Of a stretch of DNA of 64,000 nt, positions 61,268-64,000 are shown piece after piece (the first letter of the stretch is position 1; every line of letters starts with the position of its first letter). The notes below the pieces were generated by a model. That model saw nothing but the letters and a program-made list of their open reading frames with translations. It was not told where the DNA came from and searched no databases. The stretch comes from Bradyrhizobium diazoefficiens. Lineage in GTDB: Bacteria; Pseudomonadota; Alphaproteobacteria; Rhizobiales; Xanthobacteraceae. The position numbers were made by a program, and so were the translations under genes. The DNA is taken from positions 6,197,001 to 6,261,000 of the forward strand of contig NZ_CP067100.1 in the NCBI RefSeq assembly GCF_016616235.1, read 5' to 3'.

Positions 61268-62740
61268 TCAGGCCCTCTTCTCGCGCGCACGCTTGACCAA
61301 TGACGTCGTGCTGTGGCCCTCCAGGATATCGACGAGTACGACCTCCCCGCCATAAGCAGCCACCACGTCGTGACCGACCACCTGCTCGCGGGTGTAGTCC
61401 CCACCCTTGATCAGAACGCTCGGCTTGATCCGCGTAATGAGCTCGAGCGGCGTGTCTTCCTCGAACAGCACAACCAAGTCGACCGCCTCAAGCGCGGCGA
61501 GAACCTCGGCGCGCGACCGCTCTTCCTGGACGGGGCGTTCCGGCCCCTTGAGCCGGCGCACCGAGGCATCACTGTTCAGGCCCACGATCAGCCGATCGCA
61601 CGCGGCGCGCGCCTGCGTCAGCACCCGGACATGTCCAGGATGCAGAATATCGAAGCAGCCGTTAGTGAAGCCCACTCGCTGTCCTTCCTTGCGCCATTCG
61701 GCGATCTGAGTGTTGAGCATCGTGGTGCTGGCGGCAATCTTCTCCTCAGCGGTGAGCGAAGCTGAAGGCAGTATCTTTCGCCGGAGCTCGTCGAGCGAGA
61801 CGGTGGCAGTTCCCGGCTTTCCGACGGCAACGGCGGCCGCGGCCGCCGCGCAACGCAGTGCCTCTTCGAAGTTCGTGTTGGCGGCGAGCGCGACCGCCAG
61901 CATGGCCGCAACCGTGTCGCCCGCACCGGAAACGTCGCGCACCTTGGTCGGCTGTGCTGGAACGTGAATTAGATTACCGTCGCGATGGGCCAGCGTCATG
62001 CCATGCTCACTCCGCGTCACCAGGATTGCTTCGACATCCGCCGAGCGCAGCGCCTCGAGCGAAGCTTTCGCGATATCGTCATCAGAGTGGATGGCTCGGC
62101 GAGTCGCTTCGCTGAATTCCTTCTGGTTCGGGGTCAGCAACGTCGCTCCGCGATAAAGCGCCCAGTTGGCATTCTTCGGATCCACGATGACGCGCTTGCC
62201 GAGCTTGCGAGCCTCATCGATGACGTGGCGGACGACGCGCGTCGTGAGCACGCCCTTGGCGTAGTCGGAAAGCAGCACGATGTCGGCTCGGGGGAGCGCG
62301 GAGACTGCAGCCTCGATCAACTTCGTCTCGACTTCCTCGGACGCGGGAGCAGCGAGTTCCCAATCGGCCCGAAGCATGTGAGTCGAGAAATGCTCCGAGA
62401 CGTATCGCGCCTTGCGCGTCGTTGGCCTATCCGGATCGACGACCAGCAATTGCTCGATCTGCTTCTCTCGCGCGAGCTCGGTCCTCAGGATCCTGCCTGT
62501 GACGTCCTCGCCGATGAGGCTGACGAAAATACACTTCGCTCCGAGCGAGGTGATATTGCGCGCGACATTGCCGGCGCCGCCGACATTGATCTGGCTTCGC
62601 CGGACCGCAAGCACGGGTGTGGGCGCCTCAGGCGACACGCGGGAGACCTCGCCATAGACGAATTCATCGAGCATCAGATCGCCGACGCATAGGATCGTCT
62701 GACGGGGGATGGCGATCGTGATCGCATCAAAGTCGAACAT
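61268..62740 (-). CDS. hldE: Bifunctional heptose 7-phosphate kinase / heptose 1-phosphate adenylyltransferase
   Basis: 490 residues. The N-terminal ribokinase-type domain (about 1-320) has [11 protein letters not shown] and the [13 protein letters not shown] anion-hole motif. The C-terminal nucleotidyltransferase domain (about 350-490) has [20 protein letters not shown] with the HxGH motif and a closing [16 protein letters not shown]. It phosphorylates D-glycero-beta-D-manno-heptose 7-phosphate and then forms ADP-heptose in the cytoplasm. gmhA, for the preceding step, lies divergently 635 bases away. The heptose would serve the GT9 enzyme and lipopolysaccharide core or another glycan. Confidence 0.95.
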   Translation of the reverse strand: MFDFDAITIAIPRQTILCVGDLMLDEFVYGEVSRVSPEAPTPVLAVRRSQINVGGAGNVARNITSLGAKCIFVSLIGEDVTGRILRTELAREKQIEQLLVVDPDRPTTRKARYVSEHFSTHMLRADWELAAPASEEVETKLIEAAVSALPRADIVLLSDYAKGVLTTRVVRHVIDEARKLGKRVIVDPKNANWALYRGATLLTPNQKEFSEATRRAIHSDDDIAKASLEALRSADVEAILVTRSEHGMTLAHRDGNLIHVPAQPTKVRDVSGAGDTVAAMLAVALAANTNFEEALRCAAAAAAVAVGKPGTATVSLDELRRKILPSASLTAEEKIAASTTMLNTQIAEWRKEGQRVGFTNGCFDILHPGHVRVLTQARAACDRLIVGLNSDASVRRLKGPERPVQEERSRAEVLAALEAVDLVVLFEEDTPLELITRIKPSVLIKGGDYTREQVVGHDVVAAYGGEVVLVDILEGHSTTSLVKRAREKRA

Positions 62741-63231
62741 GTGAAACCCTGTAGCCTGCGGTGAGTGATCGGAGAACCAAACAGCGTGACGAAATCATGA
62801 CCCAAATGAACCGTGCGCGTGTGCCGGGCCCGTTCGAAGGAGCTAAGTGGTCGTTTCAACTGAAACAACGACATTCGTATGAAATGCCGATAACGAATCT
62901 GAGCAGCAAACCAAGTCGTGATGATTGGCACGAGGTAGCGCGGCAAACCTGCTCATCACTGCTTCCTTTTATAGCAATCCGAGACTAAAAAGCGCTGAAG
63001 AAATCGGCTTCTTCGTCGAATCCGGGACCAACTTTGAGTACATCGCAAAGCAAAAGTCGGGCCTACATTTTGGGGTTATCTGAACGCGACGTACCGATCA
63101 CCCGGCGCTCTCGAAAATGGTCCATCGAAATGTCGCAATCGGCGCCAAACGAGGGCGCATGTGTGTCTATTCTCTCACAAACGACGACAAATCCAGCATT
63201 ACCTCGATCATTGCTTAATCGTAGAGAACGT
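62741..63231. other. 491-base divergent gap between hldE and gmhA, no gene seen
   Basis: Several short open frames exist on both strands, but none has credible composition or a ribosome binding site. GTTTCA-AC-TGAAAC at 62853-62866 is a perfect inverted repeat about 115 bases upstream of hldE and could be an operator. GAAGAA-N6-TTCTTC occurs near 62996. The stretch is more AT-rich than the flanking genes. Confidence 0.45.
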
Positions 63232-63260
63232 TTGACCCTCTTGGAACGATCACGCTATAG
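63232..63260 (+). promoter_or_regulatory. Probable sigma-70 promoter of gmhA
   Basis: TTGACC at 63232-63237 and CTATAG at 63255-63260 are 17 bases apart, close to the housekeeping consensus. It would give a leader of about 110 bases before the gmhA start. Confidence 0.5.
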
Positions 63261-63375
63261 AGGCCTCATGGCACCGTTCTTGTTCGATCAATGCCGTCGC
63301 CTTCGTTAATCATCGGGTGACTCGCAGGTCAGGCAGGTATCGGTCCGAACTTCAATCAACGACGGATGATGCGCA

Positions 63376-63969
63376 TTGTCGCAAGATCGCATTGCACTCC
63401 ACTTTCAAAGCTCGTACGCCGGGATGTCCAAAGCGATCCAAAGTCCGGATCTGCTCGGCACTCTGCACGCCATCGCCAATGAGATTGCAGCCGCTCTGAA
63501 GCGGGGTAACAAGCTGCTGCTGGCCGGCAACGGAGGAAGTGCGGCCGACGCCCAGCACATCGCCGCGGAGATCGTCGGACGCTACAAACTCGAGCGCGTG
63601 GCTTGGGCAGCGCTCGCGCTGACGACGGATACGTCGGCCTTGACGGCGATCGCGAACGATTATGGCTACGAGGACGTGTTCGCGCGTCAGGTCCAAGGAC
63701 TGGGTCAACGCGGCGACGTGTTCGTCGGCCTCACGACGTCCGGCCGGTCTCCCAATATTCTCGCAGCGTTGAGGGTTGCGCGAGAGAAGGGCCTCGTGAC
63801 GGTGGGATTCACCGGCGCCAAGGGCGAGAGCATGCGCGCGTTCTGCGACCACATCCTGATCGCACCGACGGAGGACACGCCGGTCGTTCAGCAGATTCAT
63901 CTGATGTCGGCCCATGGAATCTGTGACCAGATCGAACACAAGCTCGTCAACGATCATGCGGCCGGTTAG
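63376..63969 (+). CDS. gmhA: Sedoheptulose 7-phosphate isomerase (SIS domain)
   Basis: 197 residues, the family length, from a TTG start. An N-terminal helix (FQSSYAGMSKAIQSPDLLGTLHAIANEIAAALKRGNKLLLAGNGGSAADAQHIAAEI) leads into the SIS fold. GNGGSAADAQH is the phosphosugar loop, LTTSGRSPNILAAL the second, and EDTPVVQQIHLMSAHGICDQIE carries the catalytic Glu and His. It converts sedoheptulose 7-phosphate to heptose 7-phosphate, the step before HldE. An ATG 16 codons downstream would cut into the N-terminal helix, so the TTG is preferred though its ribosome site is weak. Confidence 0.92.
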   Translation: MSQDRIALHFQSSYAGMSKAIQSPDLLGTLHAIANEIAAALKRGNKLLLAGNGGSAADAQHIAAEIVGRYKLERVAWAALALTTDTSALTAIANDYGYEDVFARQVQGLGQRGDVFVGLTTSGRSPNILAALRVAREKGLVTVGFTGAKGESMRAFCDHILIAPTEDTPVVQQIHLMSAHGICDQIEHKLVNDHAAG

Positions 63970-64000
63970 CGGACTCACTCACGGACCGACGCCAGCCTGA

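Overview
The window is GC-rich, densely packed alphaproteobacterial DNA. Gene content (PaoABC-type aldehyde oxidoreductase, GMC oxidoreductase, Rieske/VanB pair, EcfG-type stress promoters, many acyltransferases) and several GC-rich palindromic intergenic repeats point to Bradyrhizobium or a close relative. This assignment is inference from gene style and was not searched. No rRNA, tRNA, CRISPR array, integrase or insertion sequence was recognised.

Layout. 0-5.7 kb: edge of a VOC protein, a His-rich cupin, a CsbD stress protein with a clear EcfG-type promoter, a secreted FKBP isomerase, and the paoABC operon. 5.8-13.2 kb: gamma-glutamyltransferase, TrhO-SlyX, a membrane diguanylate cyclase, a second small gene with an EcfG-type promoter, and the convergent haem genes hemE and hemC. 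13.3-22 kb: a GMC oxidoreductase, a TetR regulator divergent from a SnoaL-like gene with a visible operator, a membrane-anchored ClpP-fold protein, a TAXI solute-binding protein, and a three-gene Rieske oxygenase/GntR/reductase operon with candidate GntR operators. 22.3-28.7 kb: pgm, a lytic transglycosylase, an acyltransferase, an aldose epimerase and ugd.

28.9-63.9 kb is a large surface-polysaccharide region. It holds precursor genes (ugd, a UDP-glucuronate 4-epimerase-like gene, glf, hldE, gmhA; pgm lies nearby), a Wzx-like flippase, a Wzy-like polymerase, five or more glycosyltransferases, seven acyltransferase-3 proteins (counting the one at 25.2 kb), a PAP2-family protein and two homologous glycoside hydrolases. 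One hydrolase has a Tat-like signal; the other is a 1004-residue protein with a four-unit repeat region and an RTX-like C-terminus. The 29-42 kb part is looser and more AT-rich, with long non-coding gaps, a gene remnant and a set of three gene types each present twice: a secreted CIQGLRW protein, a GTG-started acyltransferase and a WHxW mini-protein. This part is the best candidate for something undescribed.

How it fits together: Pgm, Ugd and the epimerase would feed UDP-glucuronate and UDP-galacturonate, Glf would feed UDP-galactofuranose to the neighbouring GT2, and HldE/GmhA would feed ADP-heptose. Glycosyltransferases would build a lipid-linked unit that Wzx flips and Wzy polymerises, acyltransferases would decorate it, and the exported hydrolases would trim it. 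All of this is inferred from family membership and gene order.
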